DNA of 64,000 bases. Source: Oreocharis arfaki (taxonomy: Eukaryota; Chordata; Aves; Passeriformes; Paramythiidae). The position numbers were made by a program, and so were the translations under genes. Below, piece after piece: positions 12,861 through 24,929 of the stretch. Numbering within the stretch: the first letter of the stretch is position 1; each line of letters begins with the position of its first letter. The notes under the pieces are model-generated. The model did not search any database and was not told the DNA's origin. It saw nothing but the letters and a program-made list of their open reading frames with translations. The stretch spans positions 372,001 through 436,000 of the forward strand of contig VZRR01002165.1 of assembly GCA_013398015.1 (NCBI GenBank), written 5' to 3'.

Positions 12861-15534
12861 ACTTTTCTTCTTCTAATTTAATACAATTTACTTTCTCCAA
12901 GAAATTATTACAGTACATTTTGACATCTTTTCTTCAAAGAATTATAGGGATGGTTTTTAAAAAATATACTTCATAGTATTCTATACAAACCTGCCCATTT
13001 CTATCAGACTTTACAATAATAATTTTAACTTATGAGATACTGCTTTTCATTTCATTCATATTCATTAGCAGTTGGCAGATATCAGAAATACATGGGTGAC
13101 TGAAGGGAGCTCCAAAACTGAGAATTAATATCTACTATAAATTGCTACAGGGAGCAGAAACGGAAAAAGTAGAACCACTCTTTAAATCAAATAACTTTTA
13201 GGAGAGGAAACAGCTTCTAGACATCTTTGAGCTGACTGTCCATTTTAGAAAATTTCCTAATTCAGCCTTCAGTACTAAGCATGGAAAGAAATGCTAAAAG
13301 AAGCAAAGCATGACAAAAGCAGTTTTAGTAATGGTTAATTCTAATCACTAATAGTGGTCATCAGTGTTTCATAGAGCATTTTATAACCAAAATATTTATT
13401 TTGCTTCCATTTGGTCAGAAGATAACCTGAGATGCAGAAATTAAGACAGGCACACAAAAAATAAAACCTATTTGCTTTGTGAGCTACCCCTAAGATGTGT
13501 GTCTATGTCTCATTAATGGTAGTGCTTCAAAAGGTGAAAACCAGAACTCAAGAGCAAGTAGGAAACATTATCCAAAGGAAGAGCAACACATTCATAAACT
13601 CTGCTGAAAACCAGAGGGGAAGTGTCTGACAAATCCAACAGAAACCACAAAAAGAATTTATTGCATTATTCAGTACCTCTAATATGAGGTAGCAGATGTG
13701 AAAGGCGGCAATTTTAAACATCGATCTATTACAAAGCGAGTTTAGGAGCGGCAATGTAATATATCAATACATCTGAGAGAAATGTCTTCTGCAAGACAAT
13801 TGTGCAGTCAAAGCATATTCACTGGCATTGCTTATTACATTTATGTTTTATTTATTAAATGAGTAATCGCCATTTGCGTTTACACAACTAAAAACACTGC
13901 CAACTCTTTAGAAAGTAAACTCCAAAAAGAATATCACCTGCAGTGGAAGCCTCTTCAGTTCACGATCCATCCTTCTCAGAAAGCTTGTTTCATTTGACAG
14001 TAGCTGTGCTGAGGGTTACATGGCCAGGAGAATAAACTTTTTCTAAATGAAATACAGAAACATGTTTATGAAATTACCTCAGCTCTTTAGGTGAGGAAAT
14101 AGGCTTTTTTCCCCCAAAAGAACAGCTATATTTTTAAGCACATCATTGTACTTCACTTGCAAAGAGACCATCTTGCAATGATCAAGGGAAAAACTCTCAG
14201 CACTGTGAGAAAATTTTGCTGTATCACTAAACTCTTCTGTCAAAGAAGTTTGAGTCTAAATGAGTCTGAGTGGTTTGGATGACACGAGAATACTTTTATT
14301 CTGCATGAAGTCTCATATCACCACTGTTTTTTGAATATCCTGTCAAACTCTATACAACAGAGATTCAGTGACCTCTTCAGTAAAATCCTGATAAAGACTC
14401 ATTAATATATTTACCAGATACCAAAGCTGCTCTTATTCTAAAGAGCAAGTCAATCCTATTCACACAGAAGTAGAAATATCATCTGTAGACAATAAAAAAT
14501 TATGACATAATAACAGCAATTAATGATACAGTAACAGATACTTCAAATGTCATTAAAGCATTACAAATTTAGAGTAACCAGATTATACGCTAAGCAACCT
14601 CTGAGCAAGGATATTTCTGCTTAAGGATAAATGGGTAATGATCCAAAAATTACAGAGATAGTTTGCAATAATTGACTTTTGAACATACAAGAAACCGGAG
14701 AGGCACAAAGATCTTCTACAAAACCAAATGCCTGCAATATGTTAAAGCAGTTCTATTTATACATGACATTTTGGGGAGGAGTATTCAAAAGATGCCTCAG
14801 TAGGTACACAGTCCAGTTCAGCATATTTATCAAACTCCCACTCTACGTTATTTCAGTAAGACACCACAGGGCCACATACTGCATTCAAGGCCAAGTCCTG
14901 CAAAATGCTGAGAACCACAAAAGATTTTCTTCCAGATTCAGAAGTAATCAAGGGTAAGTAGGTAGCATTTGATTTTTTGTTTTTTTCATGTTTAAGGAGA
15001 TGCTCAGCCCTTCAAGACTCGAGTGGAAGCTGCCAGATGGAGAATGCTAAACGCAAAGTTCTATCATTACACGTGTGCTGTGCCCAAGGATCCCTCTCTC
15101 TGCTGGGAAACTTTCCTACTCCAGAGCTGTTTGCCTCAGCAAGGGACTATGTCTGTATGGCAAAGAGAACGATCCTTACACATGAGATTTTGCTGAAACC
15201 AAAGGAAAATATCTATGTATTTTGCAATAGAACAAGAAAAGATACCATTTTCTGAACAAGCACTGCACTTGAATGAAAGAAATTCCACCTGATCCCCATC
15301 TAGTTGAGGGATACTTTCATAAACATATGCAGCCATACCAGACGGCCCTTGGGGAGCAGGCAAAGTAGTCCATGTTTTACTTCTGTTTTGTTAATCAAAA
15401 TCATCACAAAGTGTTTTAATCAAATGGAAGCAGAACTGCACTATAGAATTCCTGGGTGAGAGATGTAGACGTATTTTTCAAGGGTAGTTTGCGAAGCAGA
15501 AAAAAATTAAAATAAAAAAATCTATATTAAACAG
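12861..15534. other. AT-rich sequence, one CR1-like 20-mer
   Basis: No gene is seen. The one notable item is an exact 20-base match at 14266-14285 to part of the CR1 copy near 19.1 kb. Two successive 92-codon plus-strand frames (14679-14957 and 14977-15255) have no recognisable domains and are left uncalled. Confidence 0.5.
14266..14285 (+). repeat. 20-base exact match to a CR1 segment
   Basis: The string CTGAGTGGTTTGGATGACAC occurs here and again at 19111-19130 inside the reverse-transcriptase part of a CR1 copy. The bases just upstream align only ambiguously, so this may be the last core of a very short CR1 fragment or a coincidence. Confidence 0.35.
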
Positions 15535-15697
15535 TGTTGCAGTGCTAGGTGTTGCTTAGCTGCAGCAGCTTTCCCTGGGAGCGCAGCGGGGACTTCTTGG
15601 GACAAGGCAGGGATTCTCTGCCCTCCTGCAGTCCATCTCGGACTCCCCGCACCGCTGCTCCGGCTGCCAGCCTGCAACTTCAGTGATGGCAAAGGAG
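15535..15697 (+). other. Small GC/CpG-rich block, possible first exon
   Basis: In a strongly AT-rich setting, this block of about 160 bases is GC-rich and has about six CpG dinucleotides between roughly 15580 and 15665. At 15686 an ATG sits in a good initiation context (G at -3, G at +4), opens Met-Ala-Lys-Glu and runs into GAG/GTGAGA, a good splice-donor match, with GT at 15698-15699. Taken together this could be a first exon with a 5' leader for an unrecognised gene or long non-coding RNA. It could also be a chance GC peak or an old mobile-element leader. An assembly gap lies 38 bases downstream. Confidence 0.25.
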
Positions 15698-15735
15698 GTG
15701 AGAAGGCTCTCCTCATGGCACTGCAAAGGTCTTTA

Positions 15736-15749
15736 NNNNNNNNNNNNNN
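15736..15749. other. Assembly gap of 14 Ns
   Basis: Fourteen undetermined bases. Frames read across it on either strand are unreliable. The gap abuts the GC-rich block, a common place for short-read coverage to fail. Confidence 0.98.
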
Positions 15750-16064
15750 AGTGGCCAGGACTAGGGGTAGGGGAGGGAGAGAGACCCCATGGAGAGGGCA
15801 GGAAGTGATCAGTAAGAGGGGGTACAGTGCCACAAAACAGGACACTTCATGTGTATATGTATGTCCTTCTGTGAAATTAAAAAGTGATCTCACATCTTTT
15901 TTTTAATCTTCCTTCAAACTCTGCAGCATGAGATTGCAAATAATAATTGAAAATACATTTGAAAATCAGTCTAAAATGGGTATGATTTTCCCTTTCATTA
16001 ATTACAGCCTTATATGCTTTAATCGCATGAGTATTTTTGGGATTTTATTGGATGTTTTTTAAGG

Positions 16065-16103
16065 CTTCCCCCTCCCTCTGCTCTGCTCTTCTTTGTGTTG
16101 TAG
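16065..16103 (+). other. Long pyrimidine tract ending in TAG (acceptor-like)
   Basis: A run of about 38 almost pure C/T and T/G bases ends in TTGTAG at 16098-16103, a textbook 3' splice-site shape. The downstream plus frame stays open to 16294 but shows no known domain and no strong donor before its stop. If the ATG/donor at 15686-15699 were joined to base 16104 in phase 0, the frame would close after about 23 codons, so a protein-coding pairing is not supported. Confidence 0.2.
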
Positions 16104-16294
16104 TTTTCCTTCCAAGTATATATCTTCATGCTGCAGAGGATTGCTCTGGAGATGCAGTATCAGGAAACTACCTGACACAGAAGATTAATGTAGAAGTCTG
16201 TTTGAACTGTTATTGCATACCAAACAGAGTTCCCTGCCCTCCTTTCACCACTAATTCCAGGGCAGAAAACTCTTTTACTCATGGGCGATTTTAA

Positions 16295-19049
16295 TCTTCA
16301 TATAAATGTCTCCTTTTGCTTTCCTTCAAGAGAACTGCCTCAGTAGGTTTTGCTTGGATTCTTATGGTAACTCTTTCCACTGTTCCTTCATTTTCATACA
16401 TTTTCCTCCAGCCACCTATTTTAATTCCACTTGATATTTCATTTTTTCTGACCTAATTTTCATGGAACAAAGGGCTCCCAGATAGACAAGAGAGAAATAA
16501 CAGTTATAAAATCCTATAACAGAAAGCACTTCAACTTGTATGCCATTTGCCATGGTATTGTATTTACCCACAGAAACAAGTAAAGTCCTGATCATGCTGG
16601 AATAGAAAACAGTTTATGCAAATTCTTTAATAAAATCTTGTCAATATTAGAACATCAGCCTTGTGATGAGAACACCTACATTGCTTCGCTTCTAAGTGTT
16701 GGGTCAGAAAATTTCCCTTTTAATCAATTATTTTTACTCTTAGCCTGTTTTGCATGTCTCCAAAATCTATTCTTTCAATTCATATTAAGTTTCTTATCAT
16801 TCAGATATATTTATTATTCTCATTATTAATTTTTTTTGTTAGTATTCGACATCAGAGAGCTCCAGACAAAATTAAAATAATTTTAGTGAATGAAGACCTA
16901 CAATAGGCTTTTCCTAGTTATTTTATTATAATCTTGATGCATGTATGCCTAAACAGAAAATTTAATCACCTTTAGTCTGCTTGTATCTTGTAGTTTAGCA
17001 ATGTCATACCAAAATAAATAATATCCATCCCAGAAAAATAGCAAACATATTTAAATTAATTACATGAAAGATGTTACCTTCAACCAAAGAGGCCCTAAAT
17101 TAAATTTTGGAGAGTGTTATGCTTGATACACTGCAAAGTTACTGTTGGTGTAGTTAATATTGACACTCTCTATCCACATCAAACAGAGATCTGTAATGCT
17201 TTATGTGTCCCAAGACAATGTCCCACAATTTTTAATTTTTTTTCTCCCAAATAACCTTGGAATCGGAGCTGTCTCAGGTGAGAGATTAGCCCCTACACTA
17301 TTGGAATACCTATGCCCCACTCATGGCAACTGAGCTGCAAAACTTGTCCATAGCCAAGCGTCCCAAAGTGATTACCTGGCCTAGTTACAAACTCTACTTC
17401 TCATTAGTCTCCTTGTATGATCACCCCTTAATCTCTAACCTAATTAATTTATTTTATGGCCCTGGTTTATCAGTCTCAGATCTTCTCAAATCTCATTTCA
17501 GATGGCGTAAAATGTAAATTTCTTGGCTTCTCTAAGCAGACCACTTATCTATCAGGAACACAGGTGTTTTGTTCGCTATTTTTATACTCTAAATTGTATT
17601 CCCCAGTATTTTGAGTGATTTTCTTTCATTATTGTGGTCTCATATGGATTCATTTAAATCAGCCACAGCATCATTAATCTGCTATTGCACTTATATAACT
17701 GTAGTTCACACTTTTGGTCCTATAATATTCAAATCAAGAAAAAGATCTGAAATTTTAGCTATAGGAAGCCACATTAATTTCAAATTACTAATTAACGTAG
17801 TAACTGAGGAGGACTGTGTTTTTCTGTTAGAGAAGAGCAAGCTCTTACATTCCTAGGAAAACAAGGCAGCTGACAATTATAAGTATTTTTGCTGAGTCAA
17901 TCTGGACTTTCTAAAAACAGCCATTGTGTGAGTTTACCAAGATCTATGACTCAAAATCTAAAACGTACCAAGAAATAATTTTAACACTGGCAACATTCAA
18001 TTAGTGTTAGAAAAATAGGTATTACAAAGCAGGAAAATCCTTCCAACAAAGAATCACAAGTATCAGAACAAATGCATTCAACAAAAGACTTACAAGTGCT
18101 GAAATGATAGCAGCAATACGACATCATGAGAAAGGAAAAAGCTAAATAAAGAATCAGGATCTAGCTAGAAATCTTTGTAACATATCAGGTTTATAGACAT
18201 TTTTCTCTTAAAAGCCTTCATTCTGTTTAGGATTAAGAAACCTGATCTGAAGAAAGAACACTTACTTTGTCTGCTCAGTGGCTGAAAGTATCAGTAGCTG
18301 GTATTAATGCAGTGGGGGCATTTTACATTGTTTTTGAAATGAATCATAGATATTTTTTTCCCAATATTTTCTCTCCGTGAATGTAGTCTAAACAGCAGGA
18401 AAGTAACATCACAGAATCCTTCTAAAACTGGATTTCACTGCTTGGGAAAAAGTGAAGGAGGGAAAAAATAAGAGAAACCTGGTACATGAAGAATTAAACT
18501 CTGTAAAAATGCATTTTGACACAACTATGAAAAGAATTCCAGCAAAAGGATGATATTTGAACATGTTAAAAACAATTTGCACACAATTTCTGGAAAAACT
18601 GATAGGCTCACAAAGCACATTTGAAGGAGTAAATTTTTTCCTTAATTTTCTTTTCCCACCAGCAACAACCTCCAGATTGGTAGAGAAGTTAAGATATCCT
18701 GCTGAAGATTTGGACAAATGACTTTGAATCAGTCTTTACTCACACAGAAGCCTACTCAGAATGTCCAGCTGAAAGTGTCCATTTGCATTAGGGGACCAAC
18801 TTTGACTTAATTGCAGTTGTAGACATATAATTTTTTAGTAATACTAAGAAGCATATTTTACGTAAGCTAACCAAATGAAGCAACTGTAATCTCTGTGATC
18901 CATTGATGTGATATTCTCTCAGAGGAAAATTTGATGAGAAATTTGTGCACTAATCCTCATTGCACTCCTGTCCAACATCTGCAAGCTTCCGTTTGGAGGC
19001 TGGGGATGTACCCTGAAGGACTCAAGCAGCAGCAGCACTGTTTGGTACC
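16295..19049. other. AT-rich sequence, nothing recognised
   Basis: No gene or repeat family is seen. Short frames (81-102 codons) are uncharacteristic of protein. Confidence 0.55.
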
Positions 19050-19665
19050 TTCATCAGTTGCAAACACTGGGATCGATTGCACCCTCAAGAGATTTGCAGA
19101 TGACACCAAGCTGAGTGGTTTGGATGACACTCCTGAAGGATGGATGACATCCAGAGGGACCTGGACAAGCTCAAGCAGTGGCTCATGGGAATCCCATGAG
19201 GTTCAACATGACCAAGTTCAAGATGCTGCACCTCAGTCACGGCAACCCCAGAACCAGTCCAGGATGGGGGGGTGAACAGATGGAGAGCAGCCCCGCAGAG
19301 AAGGGCTTGGGGATTCTGGTGGATGAGAGGTTGGACACGACCTGGAAATGGGCACTTGGGAGCCAGAAAGACGATTGTATCCTGGGCTGCTGCAAAAGCC
19401 CTGTGGGCAGCAGGGGAGGGAGGGGATTCTGCCCCTCTCTGTGCTGGTGAGACCCCACACCAAGTCCCCAATATAAGATGTGGGCCTGTTGGAGCAAGTC
19501 CAGTCAAGGCCACAAAAACAAAGGGTAATGGTTTCTAACTAAGGAAATAGGGTAGATTCAGATTACCTATAACAAAAAATACTTTATGTTCACGGTGGTG
19601 TAACAGCGAAACAGGTTGCCCAGAGAAGTTTTAGATGCCTCATCTCTTTTTAAACAAGACCCCAT
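19050..19665 (+). mobile_element. CR1 LINE fragment, sense, decayed
   Basis: Translation gives the CR1 reverse-transcriptase C-terminal region in order: a CTLKRFADDTKLSG block near 19080-19115, an RDLDKLKQW-like block near 19155-19185, a GNPMRFNMTKFKMLHLSHGN block near 19183-19245, and SSPAEKGLGILVDERLD near 19287-19340. These lie in three different frames, so at least two frameshifts plus an in-frame TGA separate them and the copy is dead. The 3' part (from about 19545) matches the CR1 region encoding the end of the protein and its 3' leader, but the element fades at about 19665 without the usual ATTCTATG-type tail. The 5' end is truncated, as is typical of LINE insertion. Confidence 0.88.
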
Positions 19666-22049
19666 GTTTAACATGGTTTTTAGATACTACTTCATTTACA
19701 TTGTGGAATGCTTCAAATTTGTCTCAATATTTTCAATCTTTAAGATAAGACAAAAGTAGCACTCTCACTTTGTTTTTCAGATCAATCACAACCTCTTGAT
19801 TATTATAAACTTAATTGGTACACATGACTTAACAGTAATCCTGATTTTTTTTTTCCTCTGGTTTTAAAACCTTGGATGAATTTCAATTGTGCTCCATTAG
19901 ACCCAAGACTCAACAACACTGGATTCTCCAGAAATCTACCCATGTTAAAAAATTCTACATATTCGGATTCCATCCTTTGAGTTATTGTTTTGGGGGTTTT
20001 TTTGTGTGCCACCTAGAGATTTCAAACCACCTAAAAGTTGTGTGCACTCTATTTTGAGTACAATTCAGTTACACCTAGTTCCAAAATAAAGTGTTTGAAT
20101 AAGTGAAGGTACTACATCATCTTTAGAATTGGATTTCTATGCCAAACTCAGACACTTTTCAGAGAGACTTGAAATTCACTTCTGAGAATGTCACTTCTAC
20201 TTGATCTTTAAAACTCTGTCCTTCCATGGTAATTCACCAAACCGGACACAGCTTTAATGAAACACAGAACAAACAGCAAGAGCTCCACATCTGCTCTTCC
20301 ACTCAGTCATAGCGCTCACACACAAGTTTTCCAGAATCAGAAACCTGGGTTTAAGGTCTAAAGGAGACAGTTTAAAATCGTCCTTGAAGAGCAGAGCTGC
20401 TGGCTTTCAACACATGCTGGTCAGCAGTTGTAGCTGAGCTGTCCTTTCCACCAGGATCAGCTCTCTCTGATCTCCCACTGCTCTTAGCCAAAGGAGAAAC
20501 TGCAGCATGCTTGAGAAATGTGGGCCAGACAGGAAACACATGGGAAAGGAGGGCATGACACACCCACACAATTCCCATGAGGCATTTTGGTTCCTCCTCA
20601 TTAGGCAGGCACTAATTAGGTTCAGATAGATCCAGAATGAAATTCTTCTTGATTCGCCTCAATAAATTGTTCCATTTTATATGATTTGACCCAAGATGCA
20701 ATATATTGTTTACCTCTCATCAAAAGGAAAATCAAGGAATTTTAGTTTTACCCTTGTGTGGCCACACTCTCCACTGGGGGAAGAGGAAGTTAAAAAAATT
20801 CTGGTAATAATTCTTTCAATATTATGGTATAATGCATAACAATTTAAAGGTAAAAGCACATTCAAGATACCAGCCCTTAAAGATCAGTGATGAAGAAAAA
20901 GCTTCATGTGTAAGACTACTCCATCATTCACCCAAACTAGTTGACATTTTTCACCCTGTTCAATTTAGACACACAAATCCCAATCTTGTTGGAGAAGAGA
21001 GTAAGGATCCAACCCAGTTTTCAACTCAGATTTTTATCTAAGTTTTATATTTGATATTCTTTTAAATCCCAGATCTTAAAATCATACAGCTACAACAGAA
21101 TGCCATATCTTGCTTCTAATTTTAAAAAAGCTCAGTCATGAGAAAAAATGTTGAGAATGTGACACATAATGTTTAAAACAAAATAATTTTTACATGTTGA
21201 TCTTGGTTTTTAGATCAGTTATCACCTTTACATGGAGTAGTTATCACTGATAATATTACTGCACAATGAAGAAAAAACTTTTTTTAAAGAAAGTTGTTAT
21301 ATTAAGCATAGCATCTTTTAGCTTACTCTGGTGAAGAGATTGGAAAGAACTCCAGTCAAAAAGAAGTGTTATGAAGTACTGACAATAGAGAAAATCCTCT
21401 TTTTTGATATATACATGTATGATATCTATATTTAAATAAAATTCTCCAGCCTCCTTATGCTATGACAGTTATTGATTTGTTTTCTTCCTTTCTTTGAGAT
21501 ATGTCTGAAATAAAACAGGCATTTCCTGGCTTCACTTCTCATTAATTCCAATACTAAAAAACCCTGTTAATCTGTTGAGCTATTTCATGAACCATCTTCA
21601 CTGAAATAAATAATTTTTATTGCCACCTTAGAAGAGGTTCTTAAGGAAAAGTGCTTAATTTCTTCACTGAATTAGAACAGACTTTCCATTTACCTGTCTT
21701 AATACAGTAAAAAGAAGTGACCTTCTGTTCTATGCAGAACACATCTGTGCACAAATGTAAAGATTATTCTATTAGACAGCTGAACACACCTGAGAGCTCA
21801 ATTGTCTTGACCTCTGGGCTAGTAAATCTATACAGTGTGCCTACATGTCTTATACTATTAGTGTGAGCCACTATAACTGTATGTTTTCCTGTTGAAATAA
21901 ACACTCTGAGCTGTACTTAAAAGTTGGAGCTATATTCTGTGCTTATCAGATTTAAATTCAAAGTGCTTGCAAAGAACTTGACAGGTTGGGAACTTGTGAG
22001 ATCTGCAGAATTTGAAAGTGTAATGCTTTGACAGACAGAATTCATCTTA
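19666..22049. other. AT-rich sequence, nothing recognised
   Basis: No gene is seen. A G5-T7 junction lies at 19992-20003. A slightly GC-richer part at about 20380-20600 carries overlapping minus-strand frames of 64 and 68 codons without recognisable features. Confidence 0.5.
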
Positions 22050-22062
22050 ATGCTCTTTGCAG

Positions 22063-22232
22063 ATACTGTTTCTTATCAGAAAAACAAACATCAAAACCCT
22101 CTCGAACCAGAGCTTTTCAAATATGTGACCCCCAGCATGCACACTGACAAAATAAACAACGTGAGAGACATAACAGTCCAACAGCTATTTGCACATCTAC
22201 CAGGCACACCACCCCTTGCCAAATCCACACAG
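22063..22232 (+). other. Candidate internal exon of unknown gene
   Basis: Upstream is a pyrimidine-leaning stretch ending TGCTCTTTGCAG (AG at 22061-22062), a good acceptor shape. Downstream, CACACAG/GTAGCA places a donor-like GT at 22233-22234. The 170 bases between are open in one plus-strand frame (entered after the first base of a GAT codon), and the translated 56-57 residues have a mixed composition with no low-complexity sequence. I do not recognise the peptide or any domain. In 64 kb of AT-rich DNA this combination can arise by chance, and no partner exon is evident. Confidence 0.2.
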
Positions 22233-22254
22233 GTAGCATATCTTCAGTAGTAAG

Positions 22255-24800
22255 TTTTTTTCAGTACTAAGGTATTAAAAACTGTTTCATCCAAACAGAG
22301 CTCCCCTTCCTCCGGACACAATAATAAATAGATCTCTGAAGGCAACCACCAACAATAACTTTTACAAAATCTCTGCCCTGAGACAGGAGATGAAAAATTC
22401 ATCTAAGATTCAAAAGGATCAACAAGGGGACCTTTTCCCACACAAGAAAAAAGATTAATGAGTGGAGATTGCACACTTTGCAAAGCATCTACCCTTGCAA
22501 ATTATGCTTTCTCTGAAGGTTGGACTGACTTGTTGTGTGCTATCCATGCAAAAATCAGAAGCCAAAGTTTCTGGTGTTGAAATGGCTTTACAAGTGCTGT
22601 AGAAGTCATGCATTAATCTCAGTGTTGCTGGATATTTAGGGAGAAGCAACTGGCCCTTCTAAAGGATGATTGTCTTGTAAATTAAGACCAACAGAGCCAG
22701 GAATTTATTCTGAGAAGATTAGATCCAAATAGCTGACTGTTTAATGAGGCTTAGGCAAGCAATAAAGAAGGCATTAAAAGGAGCTGTAGCATTCTTTTTT
22801 GACAAAGCACAAAGTTACGACACCAGAAGTAGACATACTCCTTTTGAAAGTCAAAATATTCTAGATCTTAAAGGTATGAGATTCCCTAATTTTATGCTTT
22901 CCAAAGTAAGCTGCCCAGAGGGAATAGGTGTTTTCAGTTCTGTTCCTTTCCAGCAGAATTCTGACACATGTACCTTGTAGTGATATTAATGAATCTGCCT
23001 TTTTTTTCCAGATCTCTGTTTCTCTTTAATCAACTAATGTTATTAAGACCAACAAAAAATTGCTCCTTTTATACACTAGGCTATAGCTTAGTTCTCAGAC
23101 ACTCATTTTTACAGAGTGCATCATATTAACCTGTCATATTTGATGAAACCAAATTTCCACAAGCTTCAAAGGAAAAAAAATTAAGTAATGACATTACTTT
23201 GGGGTCCAGTAAAGTAACTAGCTAACATTATGTCTCATATTAGCACTGAGCAGAAGAACTGCTGGCAGTATGGTTACTCATCTTCATATTTTCCCATTAA
23301 CATCTACCATATGCCTAGAGTATCTATTTAACACAAAACTGTAATTATTTTACCTAATTAACTGATACATTAAATCAAAGGCCGACTCTGCAAAGTAAGT
23401 TAAACCATACCAATTATGGTTCGTGGTGCATATTTTCAGTCTTACAATTGTCAACGGAGTTTCTCTGTCTGTGATTAATGCAAACTGATTAACTTTCTTT
23501 TTATAGCTTTAATCTTCCTAAAATGTGTAAATATATTCTAGTATTAGCAGAAACTCTTGAAATTACAGCTGAGGGAATTCATTTTTTTTTTATTTACTGA
23601 GTACGTTCACCATCAGCTCAACCTCACAATGCTTTATAACCCCCCCCAAACTGTCTACGTGTTGACAAAAAAAAAGCAGAAAAAAAACCCCAAAAAACTC
23701 AGTCTCTATTGGTCCTCTATTTTTCAAGTTTACCTTACAGAACAATACTTAACCATGGAGTCTTTTCATGACCTGCAGTTTTAATGTTAGCCCAGCAGTA
23801 TAAATAAAATCGTTATTATTCCAAAGAACCACTTCTGGATTTACAGTCTCATTGCAAATTGTTAATGTCCCTTTGACCTCTCTAAATGCACATTGCATCA
23901 ACTGGATACTCCTTAATGAGCTATTTTGATGCAAAATGCACACATATGTGCAGTGATTAAGCACAAGGTGTATGGACAAAACATTTTAACTTTATCAGTT
24001 ACTTCCTTGCTCGGTTGCATATCACACTGAGTCAGTGGTTTTATTCCCCCTGACACTATTTCTTCTTTGCTCTCCACGTCTTAAACAAAGTGACTGCTTT
24101 AAAGAGCACATTCCCAGCTCTGTTAGAGTTTCATTAATTTTCAGCATTATCACCAGTATAGTTGGTTTCCTTTTGCTTCCCTATCATCTTTGGTACTCAC
24201 TTTCTCCATCATCCTATCAGCATGTCTGTAAGAGGGGAGGGGGAAGTTTAAGAATTCATGCAGAAGAAATTGTCACACGAGAGAGAAAAGCTTATTTAAG
24301 CCTCCCACAAACTCAGTGCCAAGTTCCATCTTTCTTCATCCACTGATGAGTTAGCAAAATCTTGGCCATTACTAACTAAAGAGAACAGTGGTGGTTTTCC
24401 ATGTATTCAATCTCCCTGTATCTGTACCAATTGCTTTGATAAAACACAGGTGAGGACTTTATTTTGCTACTATGCTTCTTTGCACATTCTGTAAAAGTAC
24501 AGTGTGTAAATGGCAAGAACTCTCCTTGGACCTCTTCTAAAGTGGAGCTAATCCACAAATCAAAAGCTACTCTCTCCTAAGCTGCATCAATGCTGTAATT
24601 ACTGTATCACTTTTACAGCCAGTCCAAGATGAAACTGAAATGAGAGATGACTCGTAAAAAAAAGAAAATATTAGTCTATGGCATTTGCTGGTTTATTTTA
24701 ATTGAAATGTCACATGAAATAATTTAATTTTGACAGATTCAAAGCAACATTTCCAGATTCACATGCCAAACTATGTTTCTGTGGGAAAGCATTTTCCTTT
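22255..24800. other. AT-rich sequence with A/C homopolymer tracts
   Basis: No gene is seen. A C8 run lies at 23640-23647 and an A8-C4-A6 tract at 23680-23697. Frames up to 103 codons have no domain features. Confidence 0.5.
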
Positions 24801-24830
24801 CCTCTTGCTATCTTGCTTGTTTAGCTCCTG

Positions 24831-24929
24831 GCAGCTCACCTGGTGGGCTGAAAGCCTGTGGATGACCTGGAAGACTAAACAGGAGCTCCTGACTTCGACA
24901 GCTCCTAGGCAGGCTGCCAGGTGAGCAGC
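24831..24929. repeat. Imperfect inverted repeat (hairpin potential)
   Basis: GCAGCTCACCTGG at 24831-24843 is complementary, at 12 of 13 positions, to CCAGGTGAGCAGC at 24917-24929, leaving a loop of about 73 bases. The block is GC-richer than its flanks. It might be the remnant of a small inverted-repeat transposon or a coincidence. CAGGTGAG at 24918-24925 is also a perfect donor-like octamer. Confidence 0.4.

Noticed and set aside
16037..16294. 85-codon frame with a hydrophobic, signal-peptide-like start
   Set aside because: The hydrophobic part is translated from a pyrimidine-rich tract. The frame crosses an acceptor-like site and has no recognisable mature domain.
19085..19538. Minus-strand frames of 76-142 codons
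   Set aside because: They are antisense shadows of the plus-strand CR1 remnant.
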